DNA of 64,000 nt from Bugula neritina (taxonomy: Eukaryota; Bryozoa; Gymnolaemata; Cheilostomatida; Bugulidae): the NCBI GenBank assembly GCA_964035545.1, contig OZ037769.1, positions 1,596,501 through 1,660,500 on the forward strand, written 5' to 3'. Under the pieces are notes generated by a model. That model made no database searches. It was not told the DNA's origin and saw nothing but the letters and a program-made list of their open reading frames with translations. Below, in pieces: positions 11,521 to 24,500 of this stretch. The first letter of the stretch is position 1. Every line of letters begins with the position of its first letter. The translations under genes were made by a program, and so were the position numbers.

Positions 11521-14500
11521 ATGGAGAATTACGAGGTCTGGTTCCCACATTGTGGTTTTTATATCTTCACGTTTTTATACGTGTGGTGGAAATTTTTAGT
11601 CTTTTTAAAAGAGAATGGGATATTAGATACTTTTAATATATAAAGTTGCAAACAAAGCTTCACTAGTAAATCAATATAAGAACAAACTGATTCCAAAAGC
11701 AGACACTTTCACACCCATATACTTTCACATAGGTTGAAGTTATGTGCTTGTATAATTTCATTTATTAATACATAAATTATATCTTATTTTTATAGGTTGT
11801 TAGCAAATTAGGCCGGGGAGCTCAAGGATCTGTGTTTATTGTAAAAAGACTAGATGATGGAAAGCAATACATTCTCAAAAAGGTAAATCGTATTTCGTCA
11901 TGTGTGTGCTATAATTATATAAACTCTAGTTATTGAAACAATGCCATCTATTTTGAAAATAATGAACAATATAATTCCTAAATAATCAATTGGTTGCGCT
12001 CAGTCTGAAGTAATTTGATTGGTTTGTATCAAGTTAAACATGTTTAAGTATCGAGTTAGATAATTAAACGTTAGGCTCTCTGCTTTACAAACAGTTACTC
12101 TAATTTCTAAAGCACAACTTTTAAATTAAACATCTTTAATTTCAATTTTTTTAATACTTTGGGCAACATATTATTTATCAACATTTTAGGTTGAGTGTAA
12201 CGATGAGGCAGAAGCTAACAAGGCATTCCAAGAGGTAAGCTTCTTACTTTTGGAAGAGTAAAAATTTAGGTCGAGTTTAAATAGTTGCTTGGTTTGTTAC
12301 AAAAATATTTTGACAACTTGCAATTTTGGCTTCTGTTAGGCAATGGCTCTGCAAGAATTGCAGCATCGATTCATTTGTGGCTATAAGGAATTCTTCGTTA
12401 TGTGGGATGAAGAAGTAGCCACCATGTTTGTTTGCATTGTAATGGAATATTATAAGAATGGAGATTTAGACAATGTGTTGAAGCGTAGAAGAGTTTCACA
12501 GCAGCCTATTGAGGAACTAGTAAGTGAAATGTTTACCAGCATCTTACTTCCTGTATAGTTTTCAAAATTATGTTCTAAATTTATAATTCTGCCATATTTT
12601 TACTATTTTGTGTAAAAATTTGGTGATAAAGTTTTCATGCTAAATCAACCTTCATTGTTGTAACTTATTAGTATAATTTAGGCTTTTATTTTGATTTTTC
12701 AAAGTTGTATTGTATAAAAGGTTAATTTTATTACTCCAAAAATTACTTTTAGCTTAAATTTAGCAGAAAATAAGTAGATTATGAAGTTTGTAGCATATAT
12801 ATGTTCTATTTTTGTATTTTGATATATTATTTAGAGACTTGAACCACTAATTTAACAAAAATATTTTTATGTAATTTCTAGTGTGTGTCATGTTATTGTA
12901 GTGATTCCAGTTTATATATCATGTAGATACTCAAGAAGTGGCTGGGACAAATCATAGAGGCATTGGTTTTTGTTCATCAGAAGCAAATAATTCACAGGTA
13001 AGTTTTGTTTACTGAAAACAGTTGAACTAACATTGAGCTCTCCAAGTTAGGACAAGTTTTTATTATAAGTGTTTGTTGTATTAATTATCAGTAAATACGT
13101 GAATAATCCTTACTATGGTTAATTTACCAAGTATATCTTATAGTACTTATCAACACAAACTCAAATATTATATATTTTTGATTTCAATAGAGACCTAAAA
13201 CCCAGCAACATATTTATGAAGGAAGACTTAAGTATTTCAATTGGAGACTTTGGTGTAGCTACTATAATGGGGGACACCAGAACTAAGACCCGCACTGTAA
13301 TTGGTTAGTTTTTTCGAACCCAAGCTATATATTTTCACTTCAAAATATTATGCTTTGCACAGCTATCTCGCTGTTGTTTGTATTTGTTGGTTTATTTTTT
13401 TATTGTGTAACTTCTTTATTATTTATTATTGCTTGTCATTTTAACTATTAGTTGATGGTATATTTTAGAGCTCATAGGTGAGTATATTGATTTTGATTTT
13501 TGTATCCCTTTGCAGGTAGCTATAGTGAAGTTTCTATTAAAAATATATATAATCACAATTTTGCGAAATATAAAGTGCTTTCACTTGCAAAAAATCACAA
13601 ATATGATTTTCTTACAGAAAATTTGAGTCAAGTTGAGCTCAGTTTCTTATTTTGAATGACTTGATGACTCTTCAGATTTTATTTCACTTGTGAGTAGAAT
13701 GTAGTCCTAGCCTATAGTACAGCACTGAGTGTTTAAACTAGACACTCTAGTATTAGTATTGCTTGTATTCTATTTTGCCGAGGAATTTTTTTGTTTGTCA
13801 CGTATATTGCACACATCAACTAAAATAAGTTTGATTATTATGTCTTATTCATTGTCTGCTTAAATATTGTTTCTATTTAGCAGAGTGCAACTTTATATGA
13901 TGATTTCTTGAATAGTTGAATAAAAAAGATTTTTAGGAAAAATTAGTAATGTTTACTCTCTCTTAATGGAAAGATATTTTTTCTAGATTATTCATTTTTT
14001 ATTTGATCTAAAAATATTTAGGGCGTTCAAATTGTTTTAATGACAATCAAGTAATATTAATAAAAAGTTACTAATATAATAAACTCCATACCTACTAAAG
14101 AATTTTTTGCTAGCTTGAGTGAGCAACTGTACGTGTATATATAATAACTCATAGGTTCTCTAAACTGGCTGGCTCCGGAGGTAACTGACCGGCCGTACGA
14201 CGAGAGATCGGACATCTGGTCTGTCGGTTGCATCACCTTGGAGATGGCCACCTGCGGAATCTATGATAGAATTCAAATGGGCGACCAACTCTGTAAGATT
14301 AAGAAAAGCTCAAAAGACCTTGATGAATCTCTGGAAGAAATTCAGAAGGTCAACAACCAGTATAATTGAATACGCTGATAAAGTCTACTGGGTTGCTATA
14401 CTACATGTAGGAAATTGCAGGATGTAGTCTAATGGCACACAGTGTGTAGACTCAGGTCCCAAACCCTAGCAGGGTCACTGGTGATGTCAGAGAAAGTTTA

Positions 14501-17500
14501 TTATTGCCTCTGTCTCAATCTATCAACATACAACTACATATGTTGATATGCGGAGCATATTATGACTAAAACATATTTTGTGGTTCAGTTTTGAATAAAA
14601 ATTTGCACTAGAAACTTTGATGAATTTAATTTAGTTTATTTATCTCTCTCATAAATTGTACCTACTGTATGACAAAATCATAGTAATCTACTTATATTTT
14701 ACCTGACCTAAATGTCAATTAGGTTTTGATAAAATGGTAAAATATGTTTAGACCCCAGTCTACCTAGGCTCTGAGTGGTACACGTACATGATGTATATTG
14801 TATGTTCACTTATAGATGACATAAATTTCAGACGTATATATTATGCAGGTGTACATAATGCGCAGGCGTATATATTATGCAGACGTATATCCTATGCAGA
14901 CGTATATTTTATGCAGACGTTTATCTTATGCAGATGTACTCCTCAGAGCTGTGTGATGTCATCAGACGTATGCTCAGTCTAGACGTGGAGGAGAGACCCA
15001 CAGCGATAGAGTTGGTAGACATGCCTTACGTACGAGAAAGTCTCTCCATCAGTGCATCTCCACTCGTCAACTTCAAAAAGGCTGACCTCACAGATATTAG
15101 GAAAAGTATGTTTATCTTTTGTTAGACAAATAATTTACATATTGAGTATGGAGTTGTGTTCTTCATGTTTTTTTATATATATAATATCAATCAAAGTCAA
15201 GATGGGGGCCCATGTGCTCAGTAGCATAGCTATTCAAGGAGCGGGGCCCAAGTGGCAGTTGAAAAAATAGTGGGAACTATTTATTCAGATTAAGTTAAAG
15301 ATTTTAGTAGGTGCTTTTTCAACAATATTTTAAATGTGGCAAAGCTTTGATGATGTCTTAAAGTCAGAGGTAGCTTATTCCAATTGCTAGACATCTGGTA
15401 GGACACTTGACGACCTGCTGCGGAGGTAGAGAGAGGTAAGGGTAAGGAAAGTTCAGAATGTCTGGTGAGGTAAGTTGGTGGTTGTTTGGTGTGAGATGGA
15501 GTATAATAAGCTGAATGACCAAGAAGACATAGGCGGTAGATATACAAGAGATCAATAGGAAGAATTTCTGCTTTGATAAATAGAGGTGACGTGTGTTCAG
15601 TAGGTGATTTGTGGAAAATAATGCGAATAATGCGTTTTTGAATTAAAAGCAACTTGTTCAAGTGGGTTTTAGGGGCATTTCCCCAGGCTTCTAAGCAATA
15701 TGTAAGTTTGCTGTTTATCAGACTGTCATATAATAAAATCAAAGCTTTGTATGGTAAAAACTTTGAAGCTAAGTATATCATACCAGTTACTTTGTTTAAA
15801 GAAGTTTGCAGAATATCATTAGAAAACTATACTGCAGGTTTTTGTTACTTCTAATATTAGTTATTTCATTCAGACTTGAAACACAGCAGAAAAGAAAGTA
15901 GAACACTTATAAATGCTTTCATTAGCTTAAAATTTTTAATTTAAGAAAACCTCAAGTTTTAATCACATACTTCAGTGAATCATTTAGTGGCACTTTTTAT
16001 TGCACCACTTAACAGTGTACTATGTGAACACTCGGCAGCATAATTCATACGCTGACTCTAATGTACCTGATGTTCTTCCGTATTAGACCCTCTACCAAAA
16101 GACAAAGGATGTGCAGGTGTCTTGGAATATATAGAAAGTAACTTTCAAAGTGAAAATTGTGTAAGAGAAGCATTGAGTCATCTTGAAGAGATGTCAAGGT
16201 CAACTGCTAAGAGCTCGGTAGGTCCTATCCTATCGAGAAAACTCTGTAAGCATATAGTACTCTGTAAGCATGCATACAGAACAATGTACTTTTGTTTATT
16301 CAGATTGGAAATGACGCAAAGAGACTGATAGTCAAGTCTATGAGAAACCACAGGAAGAGTGAAATGGTGCAGATTCTAGGTTGTAAAGTTCTGAATAATC
16401 TGATAGTTGGTGGTAAGTTAACACAGCTGACATTAAATAGAACAGCCATCAATTTGTTGTGCAAATTCCTTGTCATTCTGCCATCATTCAATTTTGGATT
16501 AAAGAATTTTAGTGTTGGTGAACCAACTATGCAATTTACAAAAAAAAATGTAGGCTATTTGATAAACAATTTTTTGCAGCTGCAAATACCTTCAAGTTAT
16601 ACATCGTACTTACTTTCTAGTTACATAGTTCTATTCATTACTTATATTTCCAGTATAATTCTTATAGAACCCCATCACAACTATTTGAAGTGGTTCCTAC
16701 ATAAAGGTTTCTAGCTAATTTCTGTTTAGTTATATTTCTGTTTATTACAGCTTTAGTTCAATTTTTTGTGTTCATATTCTGATTTATATAAATATTTTAT
16801 TAACTGTGGGAATTAAACAGTCTATAGTAACTAGTATCAATTTCAGGCCAACACAAATCCATCATGGCAGGTAATAAATGATATTCCAGTGAATATTTCC
16901 ATATAACTTGTACAGATGTGTGGTAAGACCTTGGTGTGTGGTAACACCATGGTGTGTGGTAACACCTTGGTGTGTGGTAACACCATGGTGTGTGGTAACA
17001 CTATGGTGTGTGGTAACACCTTGGTGTGTGGTAACACCTTGGTGTGTGGTAAGACCTTGGTGTGTGGTAACACCATGGTGTGTGGTAACACAATACTGCT
17101 AGCAATCTCACATACTGAATGATAATTACTCAAGCACAAACTTGCTCTGATATAGTAAAATAACCAACTCTTCAACTTTGAAAAAGTGTTTGTTTGTTTT
17201 CATACCTCTAACATAGTTGCGTGTTCCCCTGTAACTCCTACTTGCCTATAATAATAATTTCATGTTAGCCCAACCTAAAATCTTAGTGAATAATTGGTTT
17301 TTCAGCTGCTGACAGTGATATGCTGTTCTCCCGAGAGGTCATTGGTATTGTACTTCTAGCAATGAGGTCTCACCCAAACTCTACTGACCTGCTGTTGTCT
17401 GCCGTCACCTTGCTCATTGCTCTCTCGTCAGACGGTAAGACTAGCTCATCTGAAGCTCTTCCTGTTGTTAGCTGATCAAAAAGGGAGAGTTTCACTAAGT

Positions 17501-20500
17501 AGTAGATCAATACATGTAATAGTTTTAGAATTTTTATTAATAACTCCACATAAAGCAATTTGAAATGAGATTCTTAGAATCAAATACCCTCAACAAACTT
17601 TGAATATTGTTAACTGAGAAAAATATACTCTAGCTAGTTACCTGTACAATGCAAGTTGTGTACTTTGCTTTTGGCCAAGTTTAAAATGCTATAGAAAATG
17701 CTGATGAAATTGACATAACAGTAGCTAGTTGATGAATAATATTAGTATTTCATACTCTAGAAATTGCTGCTAAAATCGCCACAAAAATAGCCCATTGGTG
17801 ATTTTTAACATTCATAATGCACAGCTGTTAGCACATGTCACCCAAATTGTAGAAAAAGCCTCTGAAACTATAGGACGGTGTGGTGGGATACAAGACATAC
17901 TATCTGCAATTAGGTCACACCCTAGCCAATCAGAGTTGCTCACACAGTGCTGTAAAGCACTCTGGAGTCTTACAGTCAGTGGTAGGTAAATGTAAAGCAT
18001 CAGGTAGTGTTTTTTGTTGTATGGACTGCTCAGCATTGTACATTCATGAGATTGAATAAACCCAAGTCCTTATCGATCTTTTATAAAAAAAATTACTTTT
18101 AGCTAAGAGAAATCTAAAGGCATAATAAGTTTGGTGATAAAGTTTCAATTTTTTTTGTGTTTTCCCAATATCTATACTAGTTTTCAATTAAAATGTCTTT
18201 TTTTTTTCTTGCTGACAAATAATAATAGAGATGTCATTTTTTGCTCAATTTATTGTATATATATAAGCATGTAATAATATATCATATGTTAAATCAACTA
18301 TTACAGAACCAAATGCTAAAATAGTGACTGAAGAGAAAGGACTGCCCGACTTGGTGAATATTATGAAACTTCATTCAGGCAATACAGACGTTGTAGCAGC
18401 TGCAGCGGCAGCGATGCTTAGTCTTTTCATGGAAGGTAGCTAATATACTCATATACTTGTACTCATATGCTTAGTCTTTTCATGGAAGGTAGCTAATATA
18501 CTCATATATAACTTGTACTCATATGCTTAGCAGTACACGCATAGCATTAGATAATAATGAGAGTGGTAATGTATTTTTTCAATGAACATTTTACTCATGA
18601 ATCTGTTATTTTATTACCTAATAAGTCATCATATAACCACTCATACTATCCTTATAAATTATATTTACGATTAAAATTGCTTTGTCTTAGTATGAAAAAT
18701 GATTACTATAGCTATTTTTTTCCAAAATTGTGGCTTTTATTTTTTAATTGGAATAGATTAGATTTCATTAATTACAGTAAAATTATGCACATATGTTTGT
18801 TATTTTACCACCACATCAATGCATTCTATATAACAGATTAAGCAAATGTCAGTACTTCATTTTATTTGTTTTTACCATAACATAGGCATCTCATAATCTA
18901 TTAGCATATTTTAACATAATCATATAATAAGCATATTTAGGCATTTTATAGCATAATCATAAGCACATCACATCGCAAGTATCATGGTCATACATAATAT
19001 TATAGTATAAGCTGTTTTAACTAAGCATTCATTAGCACCAACTGTACTGCCAAATAATAAATAAGAATGCTGTTAACAGGTACTTGGTGTTACATGTCAG
19101 TGTATAACAGGTACTTGGTGTCACATGTCAGTGTATAACAGGTACTTGGTGTTACATGTCAGTGTATAACAGGTACTTGGTGTCATATGTCAGTGTGTAA
19201 CATAAGCCTGTTGTAACTCCTGTGACACAATGTCATGTCATATTACAGACGAGAACCTGAAGATGGTGTCAGAACTAGAATGTGTTACTCACTTGATGAC
19301 AGCTGTTCAGACTCACATGAAACACGCCAAGGTGGTGAAGAATGCTTGTATGGCCCTCACCTGTCTTGTAGAACCAGATGGTAAGACTTTTAGTGTGTTA
19401 CGCTTCCAAAGGCACACTGTAATTGTTGTGATAGTCAGAAGGTTATACAAGTAACAGCAATTAGGTGAACGTATAGAAAACGTCAGTGCTAATGGTTGGG
19501 AATCTTTGTAGTTTGTAGTACTATTTAATGGATGATATGAAAAATTAAAGACAATTTCCTACATTGCTTCATTTAAAAGGTTCACAGTTTGGTTGTTCTT
19601 CAAACATTTTTAGGTGCATTAAAATGCAAGTAAACAAACAATACTGAAGAAAAAATATTTTTTACTCGAATAGTTATGTGTTTTCTATCTGCTACAGAGG
19701 AAAGTGCGTATAAAGTACTAAACAACCCTCAAGCGGATGGCACAGCTATAGCTGGCATACCAATTATAATATCAGCATACCACCAGCACAAAGACAACGC
19801 AGATGTGGTGGAGAATATATGTTCTCTGTTCATGGAGCTCTCAGAATACAGTGAGTGTTTGCTTGAAGTATTACTCCATGAGCACCGTGGGTGTTATAAG
19901 ATAATATGTAAAAATACCAATTCGAACTTCAAATCATGTGACACATCATGTGATGGCATTTAGTGCTCAATAGATAGACATGAATTGCATACACAAGTTT
20001 TCTGTGCTGATGAAGTATATTTATAAGATGATCTTGTAATATCTGTATGATTATATGATATGCTTATACTGTATGCTTATATGATATGCTTATACTGTAT
20101 GCTTATATGTTATATGGTATGCCTATATTGTATGTTTATATGGTACGTTTACATCTCTACCACATGCACTTGCAGAAGACATATTCTCTGAAATGGAAGA
20201 TCTGAAATGTGAAAAAGTATTGGCTGACGTAATGAGAAGGTTTAAAGAAAATAGGGTAAGTTTTACGATTATAATATTTATATGTCTTTTCATGAAACTC
20301 CAGATTTTCTCTAGACTGCAGAAGGTACAGTGACATAGAAAGCATCTGTTATATGCTGTCACGGGGCTGTGTGGCAGCATATAACATGCAGTTACCAAAT
20401 CAATCAAATGTTTTATTGTAAATAATATAGTGATGTAAATGCTTTTTTAACACAAATTCCATTATTCTATTTAGACAATGTTATTAAACTGTACATACGA

Positions 20501-20683
20501 TTTTTTTACTAGATACTAAAATTGTTTGGATTATTTTGCAACAATCATTACATCTACAAGGACAGCACTCTTATACCAAATCTGTATAATTAGAATACTA
20601 GTATCTACTAACTATACTTTCTTCCATAGGACATCATGATACCCTGTCAAACAACCCTTGCCAAGTTTGGTCACAATGATTAG
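11521..20683 (+). CDS. STKLD1: STKLD1-like protein: kinase domain plus armadillo-like repeats
   Basis: Exons: 11521-11535, 11796-11882, 12190-12234, 12340-12519, 12927-12997, 13191-13303, 14155-14348, 14934-15105, 16087-16217, 16304-16412, 17306-17434, 17832-17981, 18307-18435, 19249-19380, 19698-19850, 20176-20255, 20630-20683. They total 1944 nt (647 aa); a 24-nt microexon at 16847-16870 may add 8 aa. Kinase motifs: glycine loop GRGAQGSV (11-18), Lys in YILKK (33/34), HRDLKPSN (132-139), DFG (152-154), LAPE and DIWSVGCITLEM. After the kinase come repeated helical blocks such as GLPDLVNIMKLHSGNTDVVA and HKDNADVVENICSLFMELS, which match the C-terminal half of vertebrate STKLD1 in order. The cellular role of STKLD1 is poorly known. 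Unlike human STKLD1 as I recall it, HRD and DFG are intact here, so this protein may be catalytically active (inference). AATAAA at 21059. NEK kinases are the nearest alternative for the kinase part alone. Confidence 0.87.
14405..14475 (+). repeat. Possible tRNA-like SINE fragment
   Basis: A short stretch with a D-arm-like start (tagtctaatggcacac) and a B-box-like ggtcccaaaccc in an intron of the STKLD1-like gene. I see no tail or target duplication, so the call is weak. Confidence 0.25.
14835..14933 (+). repeat. 18-bp repeat ending at the STKLD1 exon 8 acceptor
   Basis: About six copies of a unit like tatgcagacgtatatttt. Each contains tatgcag, and the last copy supplies the acceptor used for exon 8 (tatgcag/ATGTAC at 14934), so several nearly identical acceptors lie in tandem. 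Confidence 0.85.
15290..15815 (-). mobile_element. Non-LTR retrotransposon (LINE) fragment, C-terminal end of reverse transcriptase ORF
   Basis: A minus-strand reading frame of about 170 residues contains LLYDSLINSKLTYCLEAWG, HLNKLLLIQKRIIRIIF and NWNKLPLTLRHHQSFATFK. This is the typical region after the reverse transcriptase thumb in CR1/Jockey-like LINE ORF2 proteins. It lacks the catalytic part and the endonuclease and has a stop just upstream, so it is a 5'-truncated, dead insertion. It lies antisense in the intron between exons 8 and 9 of the STKLD1-like gene. The family cannot be fixed from this piece. Confidence 0.8.
16916..17095 (+). repeat. 18-bp minisatellite (tggtgtgtggtaacacca)
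   Basis: About ten copies with small changes (caccatgg, caccttgg, gaccttgg), starting about 45 nt after the donor of the possible microexon in the STKLD1-like gene. The reading frames it opens on both strands are repeat artefacts. Confidence 0.9.
18414..18525 (+). repeat. 53-bp tandem duplication across an exon/intron border
   Basis: The last 22 nt of STKLD1 exon 14 (from ATGCTTAGTC), its donor (GAAG/GTAGC) and the first intron bases are repeated once at a 53-bp period. The second copy carries an identical donor. Confidence 0.85.
19079..19200 (+). repeat. 31-bp minisatellite (acaggtacttggtgttacat...)
   Basis: Four copies differing by one or two bases (gttacatg/gtcacatg/gtcatatg), ending about 50 nt before the acceptor of STKLD1 exon 15. 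Confidence 0.9.
20042..20150 (+). repeat. Degenerate repeat (atatgatatgcttatactgt)
   Basis: Four or five degenerate copies of a unit of roughly 20-25 bp, ending about 25 nt before the acceptor of STKLD1 exon 17. Confidence 0.7.
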
Positions 20684-21521
20684 ACTACATATTAGAGCAC
20701 ACATGTTTTAATCAACACTGCGAAAGAAATCTTTTCTTTGAAAAGACGAGCCATGTCTACAGACGAGCATACTATTATTATTCAAATTATCTGAGAAGTA
20801 TTATGCTGCCAAATTCCAGAACAAACAGGGGTGTATTCACTCTCATAAACACCAAGACTTTATGCAGTGATGAACCTACATATCTACTCTATAAATTATG
20901 AAATGTGACATTATTGTGTGACTCCTGCATTTCTTATGACTTTGACTGAGTCTGCATAATACCATTATGTTTATTTATTGGTTTGTCTGATTCTAACGTT
21001 AATTGAATTGTTTTTATGATATTGACAACATTCAACTGTGATTTATTAAATTATAGCAAATAAAATGTACTAAGGTTTGTTATTGCGCAAGTACTACAAT
21101 TATGAATGCATTTGTATTGTGCACATTCATTGGTGCCAATCTAAACATTTGACTTTTTAAAATTACTTATTTTATTTATTATAATATCATAAATTTTACC
21201 TAAAATATTGCAACATATAAATTTTTGATAGGAAAAACACGAGTATTTTTTTAATGTCTTCAATATGTAGCCTGATGTATATTAAAAGTAAGTCTAAATT
21301 TTAATAATTTAATAATATTGCAAGTAGGTTAATTAGGTTAAAATAGGTCAAAAACACCAATCCCATTAAAAATGTGAGCTGCTAGATTCAAGTCAAAAAC
21401 CTCTAATTGCATAATACTGAGTATATTGTTTGCTAAAATAAAAATGGTTCAAACTGGCCTAAAGAAATGGCATGTGCACCAAGAAAGGTCACGTGCTTTG
21501 AGATAGTGCGAGATTACTTCA
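20684..21521. other. Convergent 3' intergenic region, STKLD1-like / ABHD11
   Basis: Contains AATAAA at 21059 for the plus-strand gene and TTTATT (AATAAA on the minus strand) near 21174 for ABHD11. The two predicted transcript ends are therefore within about 150 bp of each other. No other gene seen. Confidence 0.5.
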
Positions 21522-24500
21522 TCAAAACCCATTCAGGAAGTCCTGCACGCAGTCCATAAACCTCTTCGGCTGCTCAGAGTGTACCCAGTGACCTGCGTCT
21601 TGTATAATGTGATACTGCGGTGACGTGAAGTACAACGCGACGTTATCCTTCTGCTCTTTGCTAAATTCCCCAGTCCTACAGATAACAGTAGTTCTGTTAT
21701 TTTGCATTGACTACTGCATTATGGGTATTTGAGTCTGATTCTAGCAAAGGGATCAATAAAGAACACAGCTGAGGAGAATTGTTGGATTATTATGATCATG
21801 TCCCTCAAGTAGCCATTGCACTAAGCAATAATTATCACAAATTTTAAGCTATTATAATTTACCATCAAAATTACAAATTTTAGAATTGCAAGGTTTGACA
21901 AAACAGCATATAATGATTGCTAAATAAATTATTCTAGCATAAAACACATTGAATATTTTTAATAAATGTTGCTTAAAAATTTTAAAACTCCAAAAACAAT
22001 TTTATCTACTTGAGAATTTCACCACAAAATTCATCACAAATTTCAAACTCATAGAAAAAAGATTCTCTAAACTTTGGCAGAGTTTAATGATTGAATCAAC
22101 TACTTACGGCTGGTGAACAGACTTAGCACCACCTATAAAGCAGGATGGGCCGGCGTACTGGAGCCCGGTTAATGAAGTATCCCAACTAACAATATCATCC
22201 AGACTGTTGTAAATAGCATCGAGATTCAACCTCCAAACAGCAGAACTTGGGTTATCTTTATCAGCAACTATATTCTGAACCAGGAATGCTCTAATGCCCA
22301 TGTTCTACAGGGAAAGTTTGTTTTTTAAAATAGAAAATAATGTGTTTTGTGAATAAAACATATTTTATGATAAGGAAAAAATATTGTAATAGATTATGAC
22401 TTGGGAAAATTAATTAGTGAAGTACATCACAGAAAACGAAAGTCCTATTTATAAGCTAAAAATAAATGGTTAAAATAAAACTTTCATACTAAAATACTTT
22501 AATACCAGTAAAAGTTTAACTTTACCAATGCTTATATTAGATAAAGCAATAAGAGCTGGTCTTACCTTTTCAACAGACTCAAGTTGGTCAATAGCCCTTT
22601 TTCTTAGACTAGCCACACTTCCGTCCGGTAGGGACATGTCTACTTCCTTCATTACTTCCAAGTAGTTTCTAATAATGGATCCAACACCATTAGGCCAATT
22701 GGGAGTCGAGTCTTCCACTATCAGAGACTCCACTAGCTCAGGCTGTACACACAATCGCCAATATTCAATAACTCAAATATTTATTGATCAGAACAGAAAA
22801 CATTAAAAAATAGGGCAAACTAAATAGTTAACTAGATAGTGACTAATAGGGTTAACTAGACAGTGACTAACAGGGTTAACTAAACAGTGACTAATAGGGT
22901 TAACTAAACAGTGACTAATAGGGTTAAATAAACAGTGACTAATAGGGTTAACTAAACAGTGACTAATAGGGTTAACTAAACAGTGACTGATAGGGTTAAC
23001 TAAACAGTGACTAATAGGGTTAACTAAACAGTGACTGATAGGGTTAACTAAACAGTGACTAATAGGGTTAACTAGATAGTGACTAATAGGGTTAACTAGT
23101 GATTCATAGTCAACTAGACAATGACTCACAGTCTTTAACTAACCTGGAGCAATGCCAGAGCCATCACTGTCCTTCCCCCCATACTGTGACCAAGGATATG
23201 AGCTCTGGTTACGTTGAGCTGATCCAGGTGGGCTACCACATCTTGTGCCATTTCTCGGTACTGCATACTAGCGGCATGATCACTATCTCCATGGTTACGG
23301 GCATCTACAGCCAACACCTAACAACCAATAATCATCAAGTTTATTATTATATACTCTTCAGAGAAACAAACGCATGCTGTCTTCACTTGAGTTTTTGATG
23401 TCTTTTATTGTGATGCTACAGGGGATCTGCCACAGCCTAAGGGTTAAAGTCCAAGATGTCAGGAAGAGCATCTGGCCATAGCACTCTTAAGTCACAAATA
23501 CACAACCTTTACCTGCTTAAAAGAACCTTCACCTCATGAGGGAGGGGGGGGTGATTGAAATAGCTGCACTTTTGGACGTTATAGTATATAAAAAGTTTAA
23601 CTTGAATAGACTACGTTTCTAGTTGGGTACAAAATTAAATTAATTGCACCTGATTCAGCTGTAATAATTATTTTATGTAGGTACTAACAAAATTATTTTA
23701 TCCTTTCAGATATTTTGTAATAAATATGAGCCTAATGGTGGTTTCAGATCAGGAACAGTTAAACATACTAGTAGTAGTCTACCATAAAACATTGAACTAA
23801 CAAGTTCGCCTGGCGTAGGCATAAATATTTTGCAGTGTAAAAAATAATGATGTGCCTATTATCTAAATTAATAATACATTAACTACCTACCGGTCTATTC
23901 AAACGTTGGGCTAACTTCTTAGAAACAATATGCCAGTTATTCTTCGACCCACACAAGCCGTGTAATATTACCAGGGGAACTCTATCTTTCTCCCATCCAC
24001 TCTCTGGTAAATATTCAGCATGTGAAAGCCAAACTGTAGAACTAAAATAGACGCATGTGTTATTCATTGAGTTTTAACACAGCAACGTTATTGTAGATAA
24101 TTTTAAGAGATAATTTAAATACCAAACGACATTGGTGCACGCACGCAGTCTAAATTTCGGTTGTATTTAAAGCAACAGCAATAAAAGTGTTTCACCCTTT
24201 AATTCTGACCATATAAATTCGACAGTGAAAAAACACCAGCAGGGTATTTCTAAGAGGGTGGAGAATAGATAATGACACATTAACGGTGAAGGCAGAGCAA
24301 TACAATGAAATCATACCTATATGATATTTTTAACTTTACTATCTGCTATTGTAAGCCATATAGTTTGGTCTCAGAGTTTCTTTTTTACTTCATGCTGTCA
24401 CGAAAGTAAGACTCAAAGATACTAAATTTGGCTAGTTGGCCTATGAAACCAGACATGCCTCCTTTATTTAAAAACATTTCAGGATTGGTCTTATAATGCA

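Noticed and set aside
16843-17175. VLPHTK / CVVTPW repeat ORFs
   Set aside because: 18-bp minisatellite in an intron of the STKLD1-like gene.
22803-23129. HCLVNPIS repeat ORF and gggtta motif resembling telomere repeats
   Set aside because: 24-bp minisatellite in an ABHD11 intron; the gggtta occurs once per 24-bp unit and is not a telomeric array.
22835-23130. Regularly spaced repeats considered as a CRISPR array
   Set aside because: The repeats are contiguous with no unique spacers, and the DNA is eukaryotic with introns.
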